NCBI RefSeq assembly: GCF_932274485.2
Contig: NC_065881.2
Location: forward strand, 85,066,702 to 85,130,701
From: Patella vulgata
Lineage: Eukaryota > Mollusca > Gastropoda > Patellidae
Length of the DNA stretch: 64,000 bases
Direction of reading: 5' to 3'
Shown here: positions 10,783-23,000 of the stretch, piece after piece
How the letters are laid out: each line of letters starts with the position of its first letter
How positions within the stretch are numbered: the first letter of the stretch is position 1
Made by a program: the position numbers and the translations under genes
Notes under the pieces: generated by a model
The model's input: only the letters and a program-made list of their open reading frames with translations
Databases searched by the model: none
What the model was told of the DNA's origin: nothing

Positions 10783-13700
10783 GTGAAATGCCTTTTTTTG
10801 TTTACATTTTTAGTTCTATTTAAACTCCGTAACCACTGTTTCCACCCAATATTTTACAAATGTAACATAATAAAAATTGAACGTAACAATCTCCGTATCA
10901 AATAATGTTTTATAATTCATCATAAAATGTACGTTACATATAGGTTTATATCCGTTTCAATGCTCCTTTGCTGACCATCACCATGTCCATGACCAGGATA
11001 TAGAATGGTAGATCTAAGCCTATTATTATTGAAACAGATGGTTTGTTGCCCATTAATATCAATATAATTTGTGTCATTGTACGGTGCAGGGTCCAGGTTC
11101 CCTCCAAACCAAAGATTACTGAGTCTACATGAGCGAGTAGGCCTACATGCATTCAGCATTGTACCTCTTCTCTCTGATCGGTAGCCTACTCGAGGATACC
11201 ACATTGCTGTAAATGCTATAAATGCTGCATGCAGATAACCATACTCCTAACCACTGTACTTGCAATAAGTCAAAAAAGAAACTGTGTATCCGACTACTGC
11301 TCTAGATTATTTACTGTGACATGGTATCATCGAGTGGCTACCCATCTCTCAATCCGCCTTGTCTTTAGAGAAGAGATTTTGAGCTATACAATGTAGTTTT
11401 CTTTGGAGACAGCAACTGTTGTCAACACTTTCAAAAACATATAATTCTTCAAAACAATGCTTGATTATTTAATTAATTTCCATTAATTAATTTGTTCTAT
11501 TTACATGTACCATAAGCATAGTATTAGATGATAAATATATGATTCGTGTGTGACAACTTTATTATATTGAGTTTGTAATTGATATTTTCAATTGTGATTT
11601 TGTTAATATTCTTTTGTAAATATTGCTCTTCTGTTTTCAAATTTCATTTTTAACTTCTTTAACTTCTGTTATAAAGGGCAAAATGTAAGGCAGGCCTCCT
11701 GGCCTAATTTTCAACCCTTTGAAAATAAAGTTATTATTATTATTATTATTATTATTACAGTTAAGTATATAAATTGACACAGATATAAATGATTTTATAT
11801 CAATCCAAGTGGTCAAACCTGTAACTAGTCAGATATATAAGGTGTACTAGTTCTGTGACTCAAGCAATCTATGATCATGGAGCAGTATTTTTGATCAGTT
11901 TCGAAAAAGTGCTACTAAACACAATATAAACAAGATTACTGTTCTCTAATATTTTCAGGTTTTACGGATAGTCTATATCCACATGTACCAAGTACTAAGG
12001 GGTTAACTGAGGGTAATCTATATCCTCATGTACCAGGTACTAAACGGTTAACTGGAGTAGTTGATATTTACATGCACAAGGGGCTAAAGGTTTAACTGGG
12101 GTAGTCTATATTTACACATACAAGGGTCCAAAGGGTGATGTTTCTCAGAGCTAAATTAGTGTAAGGCCCCAAAAACTACTAAACCTGTCATAATTATTTG
12201 AGGAGTGTTTGGTAACATTGAATAGAACGCACTGTCCAACTAATAAATATATGTTTTAATAACCTACATGGCTTGGATACTTGCATTCTGTAGCCAAACT
12301 TCTGGAAAACAATGCCGATTCGGGCTGTTGTAAATACCCAAATTTCAGTGTTAGAATTTATGTAGGGAAAACCAGACCAAGGCCGATTTATAGGGAGAGA
12401 AATGGGGTTTTATTTCAATAATTTGCTTGCGCATAGGGGTCTTTAGCAGTGGGAGGAAACCGGAGGACCCGGAGAAAACCCACGAGGTTGGACAGGCGAC
12501 CCTACTCCTTGTCACGTACAACCGGGGATTCGAAACCACGCCAGTCGACTCAATGACAGACTTTATGATACAGCGCGCACGCTAACCATTCAGCCATCCA
12601 ACCCCCTTAGATGTACATGTATTCTAGTCTGACTGAAGTATTTGACAATAAATATTATTTTTGTTTTGTTTTATATTTGTAGTGGAAGGCCGATCTAGAA
12701 GAAATTTTGACCATGGCTGAAAATGATTCTGATCCCTGGGTTACCATGGTTGCAGAAATGTTACGTATGTATCCGTCGACTGGAACCGTAAATCTTGATT
12801 TAGATGAAGTGAGCGGAACTTTCTCTGATGTCATCACAGATCTTAAAAAAATGAGTAAGTCCTTTGACAAGTTATTATAATTAGATAAATTACTAAAAAA
12901 AAACCAAGTCATAATTACTTAAAAACAAGTCATAATTACTAAAAACAAGTCATAATTACTAAAAACAGGTCATAATTGCTAAAAAAACAGGTCATAATTA
13001 CTAAAACAGGTCATAATTAGATAAATTACTAAAAAAAAACCCAAGTCATAATTACTTAAAAACAAGTCATAATTACTAAAAACAAGTCATAATTGCTAAA
13101 AACAGGTCATAATTACTAAAACAGGTCATAATTACCACTGTAACCCAGGTATCATTTAATCTTGTGTATCTAGCACTAATTTCTTTCACATTCGTTTAAT
13201 ATCAATTCTTGGTTAAAAAATTTGTAAAAATTGTTTAAAATCATCAAAAATCATCTAATTTGTACTTGTGTCCAGTTTGTGTATCTAGCACTAATTTCTT
13301 TCACATTCGTTTAATATCAATTCTTGGTTAAAAAATTCGTAAAAATCGTTTAAAATCACCAAAAAACATCTAATTTGTACTTGTGTCCAGTTTAAAGTTG
13401 ACCATTCAATTTTGATAATGAGTGTCCAATTTACAAGTGTTTAATTTCTCAATCACTGTTAAAAAAATAAACAACCCAAATTAATAAAGATTGGATATTA
13501 AACGAATGTGAAAGAAATTAGTGCTAGATACACAAGATTAAATGATACCTGGGTTACAGTGTACTGACCAGGGCCCTTATTCACGAAAACTTAAACTAAG
13601 ATAAAATCGAAATTTTAAGAAATACTGCAATTCGATTGGCTGACCAGTAAAATCAATTTGCATATATCCAATGAAGTTGCAGAATTCCTTAAAATTTCCG

Positions 13701-16700
13701 TTGTTACTTAGTTTAAGTTTTCGTGAATACGGTCCCTGTACTCAATACCGGGTCACAATGGGGATGTCTTTCTGATCTGTGCTTGATACAGGTAAGTAAT
13801 AGAGTACTGGTCTCTTGATTATAATTTTCTGGCTTTAAGTCACGACATGGGTTGATGAGAACATGCTGTCGGGTGTCACATCGACGGGGTTGACGTGGCA
13901 TGTGTGTCTAGTTGTTAGGGTGTATTAAGAAAACTCCATATATTGATATATTGTGCATGTAACCATAGAGATGAAATTTATGTGGGTATAAGTTTTGTTG
14001 CTTGGCAACCTATCTTACATGTATAATATGCTGACTGTTGGTTTATAAAGTATATATTGTCATGTCATAAAGGGTTGCCATGTAATAAAGTATATATTGT
14101 CATGTCATAAAGGGTTGCCATGTAATAAAGTATATATTGTCATGTAATAAAGGGTTGCCATGTAATAAAGTATATATTGTCATGTAATAAAGGATTGCCA
14201 TGTAATAAAGGATTGCCATGTAATAAAGTATATATTGTTGTGTAATAAAGTATATATTGTCGTGTAATAAAGGGTTGCCATGTAATAAAGTATATATTGC
14301 CATGTAATAAAGTATATATTTGTATTTTCAGTGAAGAAATCTCTAGAGACGAGGATGTTACCACTAGAATGTCAGTTTGTAAACAGATCAGCGTTAAATT
14401 CTATTGCTGGTCACTCTGCTCAACCAATCAAACATTTTACACTTAAAAGAAAACCAAAGTCAGCAACCTTAAAACGAGAACTTCTTCAAAAATGTAAGAA
14501 TATTTTGACAGTTAAACTACCAATGAGTTTTGTTATGAGTACAAGAGCCAAAGTTGCCCAGTGAGTAAGACGTTGTCTCACTCCGAAATCTGGGGAGAGT
14601 AAGTCCTTGTCAGACAGGATGGTTGGGTGGCCGAATGGTTAACACATGCGCTTTGTATCATAAGGTCTGTCATTGAGTGAACTGGCGTGGTTTGGATTCC
14701 CCGGTTGTATGTGACAAGTAGTAGGGTCGTCTGTCCAACCTCGTGGGTTTTCTCTGGGTCATCCTGTTTCCTCCCACTCTTGAAGATGCCTACGTACAAG
14801 AGAATTATTGAAATAAAATTGAACCATGTGTTAGTCCTGAAATGGCCTGGTTTGTGTCGAGTGGATGTTAAACCTCATTTCTCTCTCCGTTGTCAGACAT
14901 GGGTGTAGGACAAAGGGCCTGACGTGGAAAAAGCATTAGTCATTGGAGTGCGGCGAAAAGCCAAGGTGTTTGATCCCACGTAAAGGAAACCTTCTCAGTG
15001 GAATTTAAAATAAGAGTAGGACGTAGCTCCACTGTCCAACCAGTCTAAATTTCCCTCATATCACCTACATGACGTATGTCTCTTTTCATTAGCCTCATTA
15101 GTACTGAAAAATAGGACATTTAATCCCATTTCATTTCAATTTATCGAAATAGCCTCAATTCTATGAATAACCACTGAGATTAGACATGTATTATGTAAGA
15201 TTTAGATAACAAGCTAAAAACGAGACCTGCAATAGTCAGATTTAGCTCTTACATAATATATCTACATGTACATGGGCCCAAACTGTACGGCTGGACGCCG
15301 GATTCATTTACTTGATTTGATATTTGTTTATTTCTTGCAATGTCTGTGTAGTTTGTCTTATCCGCATGTTTGTCTTGTTGATTTTGTTTTGTGTGTATTA
15401 TTTAATTGAATTATACGTGTACATGTATATTGTGAATATATTGATCTATTTTATTTTTAAACAGCCAATGAAGTGTCTAATAATAGAAAGAATAACATGC
15501 CAAATAGTGTCCCAATTAAAATCAGAAGTTTTGTGAAAAAAATGGATGATTCCAGTAAGTATTTCATTTCTTGTTGTTTGTTCATATTCCACCTAGAGTG
15601 ATTTCTGTTTTCCTCAAATAATTTGAAGGATACCAATTGTTTTCATGGTTTGGGTTTAAGGGAGATAACTCTTTTTATCATCTGTGTCCACGACCACAGA
15701 TCACTAATGATTTCCCCTGTTAATTCTCGTCTCTTAGACTGGCTCTAACTTTTTCCCAAATTTTCGTTGGGTGGAACGCTTTCTACCACAGATGCAGCAA
15801 CATGTGGCAACCTCTTACTCAAAAGGATGTATGAGCTTCACCATGGAAAACTTGAGATACACAAACTGGAAGTAAAGATCACTAAACATGCAATTTTCTG
15901 CCCTACATTTCAACCTAACTAACCTCTCAACTGTTCTATCCTTCCGTCTCAAAATCATGAATATTCACCAATATTCACCAGTATTTTCAAACCCTTTTTT
16001 TCAATTCTACACCAAAAAGTCAACAAATAACTGCCATGCAAAAGGCGGAAAAAGGGAAAGGCTGAGAAATACTAGAAATAACTTTTACACTTCATTCGTG
16101 GGTCTCGGGGTAGGAATATTTAGTGAGCTGTGTCTGTGTGTGAACTAAGATATGTCGACAATTTAACATGGAAGTCAATTGGGAGAGAGAGATTTAGTAA
16201 TCTCTGTACCATTTCCATCTTCCAAATGGGGGTTGGATGGCCGAATGGTTAGCACGTGCGTGCTGTACCATAAGGTCTGTCATTGAGTCAACTGGCATGT
16301 TTTCGAATCACTGGTTGTATGTGACAAGGAGTAGGGTCGTCTGTCCAACCTTGTGGGTTTTCTCCGGGTCATCTATTTTCCTCCCACTGCTAATATAAAG
16401 ACCCCTACGTGCAAGCGAATTATTGAAATAAAATTGAACCATGTGTTAGTCCCGAAATGATCTAGTTTGTGATGTTAAACCCTTTCTCTCTTCCTCCGTC
16501 TTCCAAATACAGTTTTAGCTGAGATATATACAATATTTTTTAGAGGTCCAAAGAATATTAATAAATGTTTTTGTTATTTTGTAGCTCCATTGAAAGGATT
16601 ACCGAGTCGAACCCCTCTACCGTCTGGCTACAGAACACCAAGTTCTGGTTTAGCCCGGTTAAATAGCTCACCGATTGGTCACATGCCAATAGCACCCAGA

Positions 16701-17035
16701 TCAGGATCCAGCAAGAAAGAAGGCGGAATAAAGGTACCTTCATTGATTTATTTTTTTTATTACACCCACAGTTTCGTATTTATGATCTAAGGGGCCTTCG
16801 ACCAAGGGAGATTGGATGGCCGAATGGTTAACGTGTGCGCATTGTATCATTAGGTCCTGACATGGTTTCAATTCCCTGGTTGTAGTGACAAGGAGTAGGG
16901 TGGCCAGTCCAACCTCATGGGTTTTCTCTGGGTCCTCCTGTTTCCTCCCACTGCTAAAGACCCCTTTATTATTGAAATACAATTGAACCCAATGTTAGTC
17001 CCGTAATGACTTAGTTTGTATCAAGTGGACCTTAA

Positions 17036-17072
<37 letters not shown>

Positions 17073-20000
17073 CATTTTGTTGCGGAGAAGGGGAGAAATA
17101 GAGAAGGGGGGAAATAGAGGACGGGGAGAAATAGAGGACGTTGAAGCCTATTTCACTTCATGTCATTAATATTTATGTTCATCTTTTCTGTATCTATAGT
17201 TTTTGGATATTGGTGAGCAGCCTATCGGTTCAAAAGAAGCTAAAAGACGAAAGAAACAAGCAGGTAAGAATTTGTATCTATTTTTTTACTGATGGTTGGG
17301 TGTGTGTATATGGTGTTCTGCAGTGTTTCTCTGCAGGCATCGTTTATTTTTATTTGAAAAAAAATGGAGATTGTTGTATTGAGTGTTTGAGATACCAGTC
17401 TCGTGACTAAAATATCCTGGGTTTGAATCGTATCGGACGGGGAACTTTTTATAACCTATAAAGTGTCGCCCATTAGTGATATTTCAAGCTCTAAGAATTT
17501 GAGCAATTTGCCTACAATGGTTTGAAACTAAACATTAAATAAAGAAACTTCAGCTAAAACAGAACAACTACATGCTACCCAAGTTGTAGTTCAATCGGAC
17601 GGAACAAATAACTCAAGTACATCTTGGCGTGGGGATCACGGTGGCTAAGTGGGTAAGACGCTGGCTCGCTAGCCTGGAGGTCGGGTGTTCGTTCCTTGCA
17701 TTGGCCGAGGAAGTTCATCGGGATTTTCTGACGTGGTTTCCTCTTGTCAGTGATGTGGGACGGAGATCTGACAAGGACGAAAACCCGAGGTTCCGTATAC
17801 ACATTGGTGTGCATGTAAAAGATCCTTTGGCAGATGGAATTCGATATAAGAGTAGGCCGTGGTGCCGCTGCCCAGGATAAAATTTCCCTCATAGCACACT
17901 ATATGGTGTATGTCCGTCTTTATTAGCCAGTTTAGAAGCACAACAGTAGGACGTTAAACCCCATTTCATTCCATAACTGAAGTACATCTTGGCGTGAATG
18001 TTGTTGTTCTTCTTCTTAGTGTTTAAAGTCCGCTTTCACCGACGGTGATATCGCAGACAATTTTTTTTATTTTTCATTTTTATTATCTGAGCGCACGCGC
18101 AGGGGTCTTTCCTGTTGGAGGAAACCGGAGTACCCGGAGTAACCACAAGGTTGAGAAGGCACCCCTATCTCCAAGCCACATACACTCACACCAGGGATCG
18201 AAACCACAGCCGCAAGCCAAAGGTGATCGGCCAGCTACAGGTCGAAGGGCGGCACTTTAGACCACTAGGTCATCCGAACCCCCCCCCCCCCCCCCCCGGC
18301 ATGAATGTAAAAGATCGTTCAAATATAGATCTGTATTTTAATCGGATTCAATATTTATGAATGTTAAACACTATTTTGGGGGGTTGGATGGCTGAATAGT
18401 TAGCACGCGCGCGCTGTATCATAAAGTCTGTCATTGAGTCAACTAGCGTGGTTTCGAATCCCCGGTTGTACGTGACAAGGGGTAGGGTCGCCTGTCCAGC
18501 CTCATGGGTTTTCTCCGGGTCCTCCAGTTTCCTCCCACTGCTAAAGACCCCTACGCACAAGCGAATTATTGAAATAAAATTAAACCATATGCTAGTCCCG
18601 AAATGACCTAGTTTGTGTCGAGTGGACGTTAAACCCCATTTCTCTCTCTCTCCCTAATCACTATTTATCTTCTTCTAGACGTGGAAGCCATGGAACAACA
18701 ACGTAAGGAGAAGGAGGCGTCTATTGCTGCAGGAACATCTGTTGCCACGACAACTACAGCACCTTACACACCAGATTACGCCGCTGGTCTGATGACGCCA
18801 GCTACACCAGTAAGTTTAAATTTCATATATTAACTAACCCTCCCGGTATTCCTACTCAAAGTTTCTTCTGCCCACCACATGTCCAAAACGTACAGTTAAA
18901 TGAAATGCAAGCACCAGTACATCATTAACAGAACACAGTTTTTATGGCATACAATCACTAGTTTATTCTAAAAGCACGACTTAAAGAATATATACCAGTA
19001 CATCACCTAACATTCACTCAGCCCCACTGCCTGTCTGGTTTGGTCACAAGTAGGAGAAAATAATCCATAAATTCAAATGACATTAATTTAATTTAATGTA
19101 AATTTTCTGCCAAACTTTAAAATTTGCCAGCAAGTCAATTTAACACTTGAATAATTTTGTAAACCACGCCTCTTGACTGGCAGTGAAATTGATCCAACAT
19201 GTATATAGTGATCTGAAGCCGTCTAAATAATACTTGGAGTGGGGCCTATTGTTTCAGTCATATTTACAAGTTTTAACTGACTATTATGGAAATTGCCTGT
19301 CTTTGTAGAACTTGTCTGTCAGTAGATATGCATACCACAAAATTTACATGTAACAAGAATAGTGGTCTGACACCTAAATGAGTTATTTCCCTTTATTAGT
19401 AATTCTTGGATGAGGGGGTTATTGTTTCTGTCATATTGACCCGCCTACACTGACTGGCAGTGCATTGAATCCAGCAGTAGAATTGACATGCCACAATATT
19501 TGTATGTCAGAGTATTTAATTGTAAAACACATTTGAATAAATAAAGTATAGTTTTTGTCAATCTTTAGAAAAGAATATGTTGCTGACAAAATAAATCAAA
19601 AACTTACAAAATTGTAAAGTTAAAGCCCTGTGTTTACTATGGTTAAGTTTAATACCCCTGTGGAGAGATGGTTTAAGCGTAATAGCCCTGTGTGGAGATG
19701 GTTAAGTGTAATAGCCCTGTGTGGAGATGGTTAAGTATAAAAGCCCTGTGGGGAGATGGTTAAGTGTAATAGCCCTGTGTGGAGATGGTTAAGTGTAATA
19801 GCCCTGTGGGGAGATGGTTAAGTATAAAAGCCCTGTGGAGAGATGGGTGAGTGTGTAGGGTTGTCTTACTAACCTTGTGGGTTGCATTGTGTCCTCCGGT
19901 TACCTCCGACTTTTTCTTTGAAACCCATGCCTCTTATTTTATCTATGTTATAACCCTTGAAATTACAGATTTTCTTTAATTTCGACGAAATATTTCTTTT

Positions 20001-23000
20001 TTTCAGAAATTAGCCACGGTTGTTGTAAGCACGACATCTATACCATTGTCTGCCTCAACGCCGGCGTACGTTCCCTCGGCAACTAGTCGCATACCAAATG
20101 TACCAGTTACTGGAATAACACTCTCTGGTAATATAGGTTAGTATACAGATTTAGTCTAGGCTTTCTCAACTTCCTGCGCTTGTACGTGACAAGGAGTAGG
20201 GTCGCCTGTCCAACCTCGTGGGTTTCCTCCAGAATCGAATGATTGAAATAAAATTGAACCATATGTTAGTCCTGAAATGATTTAGTTTGTGTCAAGTGGA
20301 CATTAAATCTCTCTCTCTCTCTCTTGGCTTTGGCTGAACATTCAGGAATTGATTTCTCTCAATAAATATTTACAATCGATTGAAAAGAAAGATTTCCAGC
20401 TACAATGCATGCACGGATTGCATAAGAAAATATCTCAACCAACCGTGACAGCTGAAAGATAATCGTGTTTAATTACGTCACGATTTAACTCACACAACGT
20501 CAGTTGTCAGGAATGACAGAACTGTGTCGTGACTAAATTCCACATCACTCGATTGCAATTCTGTCAATTCGGAAGCTTCCAGACTGACAATTGAGCATCC
20601 CAGTGGTGCGTTAAAAGATCAAATTATTTTGTATGGCCGTGTCAGAAGGTATGTACACGTATATAACAAAGTGGAGTAGTGTTTGTTGGTTGAGTCAACT
20701 GGCAGGGTTTCGATTCCCCGGTTGTACGTGACAAGGAGTAGGGTCACCTGTCCAACCTCGTGGGTTTTCTCCAGGTCCTCTGGTTTCCTCCCACTGCTAA
20801 AGACCCCTACGTGCAAGCAAATTATTGAAATAAAAAAATTAAACCATATGTTAGTCCCGAAATGACCTAGTTTGTGTCGAGTGGACGTTAAACCCCATTT
20901 CTCTCTCTCTCAGTGTTTGTTGGCTAAATCTATTTGTTAACGTCAGCTCAATGTTCGTCAAGATCGTTAGGGCACGTGTTTGTTGGCGAGATTGTAGGTT
21001 ACGGTTAGCATTGAGGCTAGGTCCAGGGTTAGGGTTAGGGCTAGCTCTGTTTACATCTCGTGATCTATAAAGAAAAATTGAGCTGGCCTTATCATTTAGC
21101 ACTAACTGTGTTTGTCACTGAATGGGATCATGCTTATTAGTTCTGAATTCTAAAATTCACTGTATTTATTTATAGCTCCATTATCGTCAAATGCTCAGGC
21201 TACAGCTAGACAAAATCTTCAACAACAGTTACAGCAACAACTTGGCCAATCACAGATCAGAACACAAACAGTTGTCATGGCACCACCATCAACAACCAAT
21301 CTACAGCAACCTATTATTGTCCAACCACCAGCTCCTCCTGCTCCTGCCGCTCCACCAATGGTGGCTCAACCTCAAGTAGCACAAGGAACACAAATTAAAA
21401 AAGCCCTGTCATTAACGGTAAGATTTTTTAAAAAGAATTTTACATGCATGGAAACTTCTGTCAGTTTACTCAAGTAATATAAAATACCAATCTGATTTAA
21501 TAATAATAATAATAATAATATATCTAAATTTATGTTCCCGCAACAATACTAATTAAAGTTTCTATTGCGCTAGGCAAATTTTTCAATACTGGTCTTGGAA
21601 AGCAGTTGTGAAAAGCAGAGTCTTTATCTGTTGTTTAAACACATGCAGTGATGATATTATTCGAATATGGTGGGGGAGGGAGTTCCACAAGTAGGGTGCT
21701 GCAAACCAAAACGATTGTTTTGTTGTTTCGAGATGTATTTACATACAGATCTATATTTCGTTTTGTTTTTTTTATACTTTCGATGGCTTACACTACATGA
21801 AGATCTGACAAGTTGTACTCGAAAGTCGTGTCAGGGGTCATACGAACTGCTTTTGACCCTATGACGTCAGACATTGATTAATCAATCAGCATTGACATGT
21901 CTACTGGTTTACCCACAGTTCAGTGCATCGCACGTAATTCAGGAATAAAAATTAAAACCATAACAATTCAATTCGGCCAACGCAGGGATTCGAACCTTGG
22001 CAATTCTGGTTGATAGGTCAATGGCCTATTGCATAAACACTGAGGCTCCCTGAATCAAATGAAAATGAAATGAAATGGGGTGTAACGTCCTACTGTTCTG
22101 CTCCGACCGGGCTAATGAAGACGGGCATATGCCATGCAGTGTGCTATGAGGGAAATTTTGCCCGGGCAGCCAAGATATGGTCTACCTTTATATCAAATTC
22201 CAACTGCCAAGGGATCTTTTACGTGCACACCAATGTGTACACAAGACCTCTGTTTTTCAACCCATCCGAACGACTAGACAGCTCCATCCGAATGACTAGA
22301 CAGCTGGCCTTGTCAGGCCCTCCGTCCTGCACCACTGACAAGGGGAAACGGTGCCAGAAAATCCAGATAAACTTTCTCGGTCAACACCAGGAGCAAACCC
22401 GCGACCTTCAGGCTAGCGAACCAGCGTCTTAGCTCCCTGAATCCAAAATATTATTTTCACACCCAGAGAACAACAAAAGTTTTATCTCATTAATGTACCT
22501 GAAGATATGATTCTAATATTTTGAAATAAGATCCGCTGACTATTCCGTGTTTGAATATACGTGTTGAAAGTTGTCGTACGATATGGTCATCAATTATTTT
22601 AAACCTTTTTCTTTTGTAGCGTGAACAAATGATTGAAGCCCAGGAAATGTTTAGAGATTCTAATAAAGTATCAAGGCCCGAGAAAGCTTTAATATTAGGT
22701 TTTATGGCTGGTTCTAGAGGTAAGAGTAATTTTTATTTTATGATCAGTAGTGGAATACCGCGTTTTATCAGTGAAATAAAAGTGTTATTCCACTGGCTAG
22801 TTGTTTTTACCTAAAATTATTGTAAAATCATAAAATAAATAGAACATTTGTCGTTTTGTCGTGAATAACATATTTTATTTCATCTCTAAGCAAGAAAACG
22901 TTTATATTTTCACTCATGCTAGGCTTTCGTGAAAATATAAGTTTTCTTGCTTCTCGATGAAATAAAATATGTTATTCACTCTAAAACAACAAATATCCTC

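Noticed and set aside
14100-14364. Minus-strand frames of repeated YILYYMAILYYM words
   Set aside because: Translation of the AT-rich minisatellite.
17629-17880. Frames reading AKWVRRWLASLEV or SNSNCQGIFYVHANVYTGPR
   Set aside because: Translation of SINE-B in sense or antisense, repeated at every SINE-B copy.
20941-21060. Telomere-like GGTTAGGGTTAGGG near 21,030
   Set aside because: Only two to three imperfect TTAGGG words in unique intron sequence; too short to be an interstitial telomere array.
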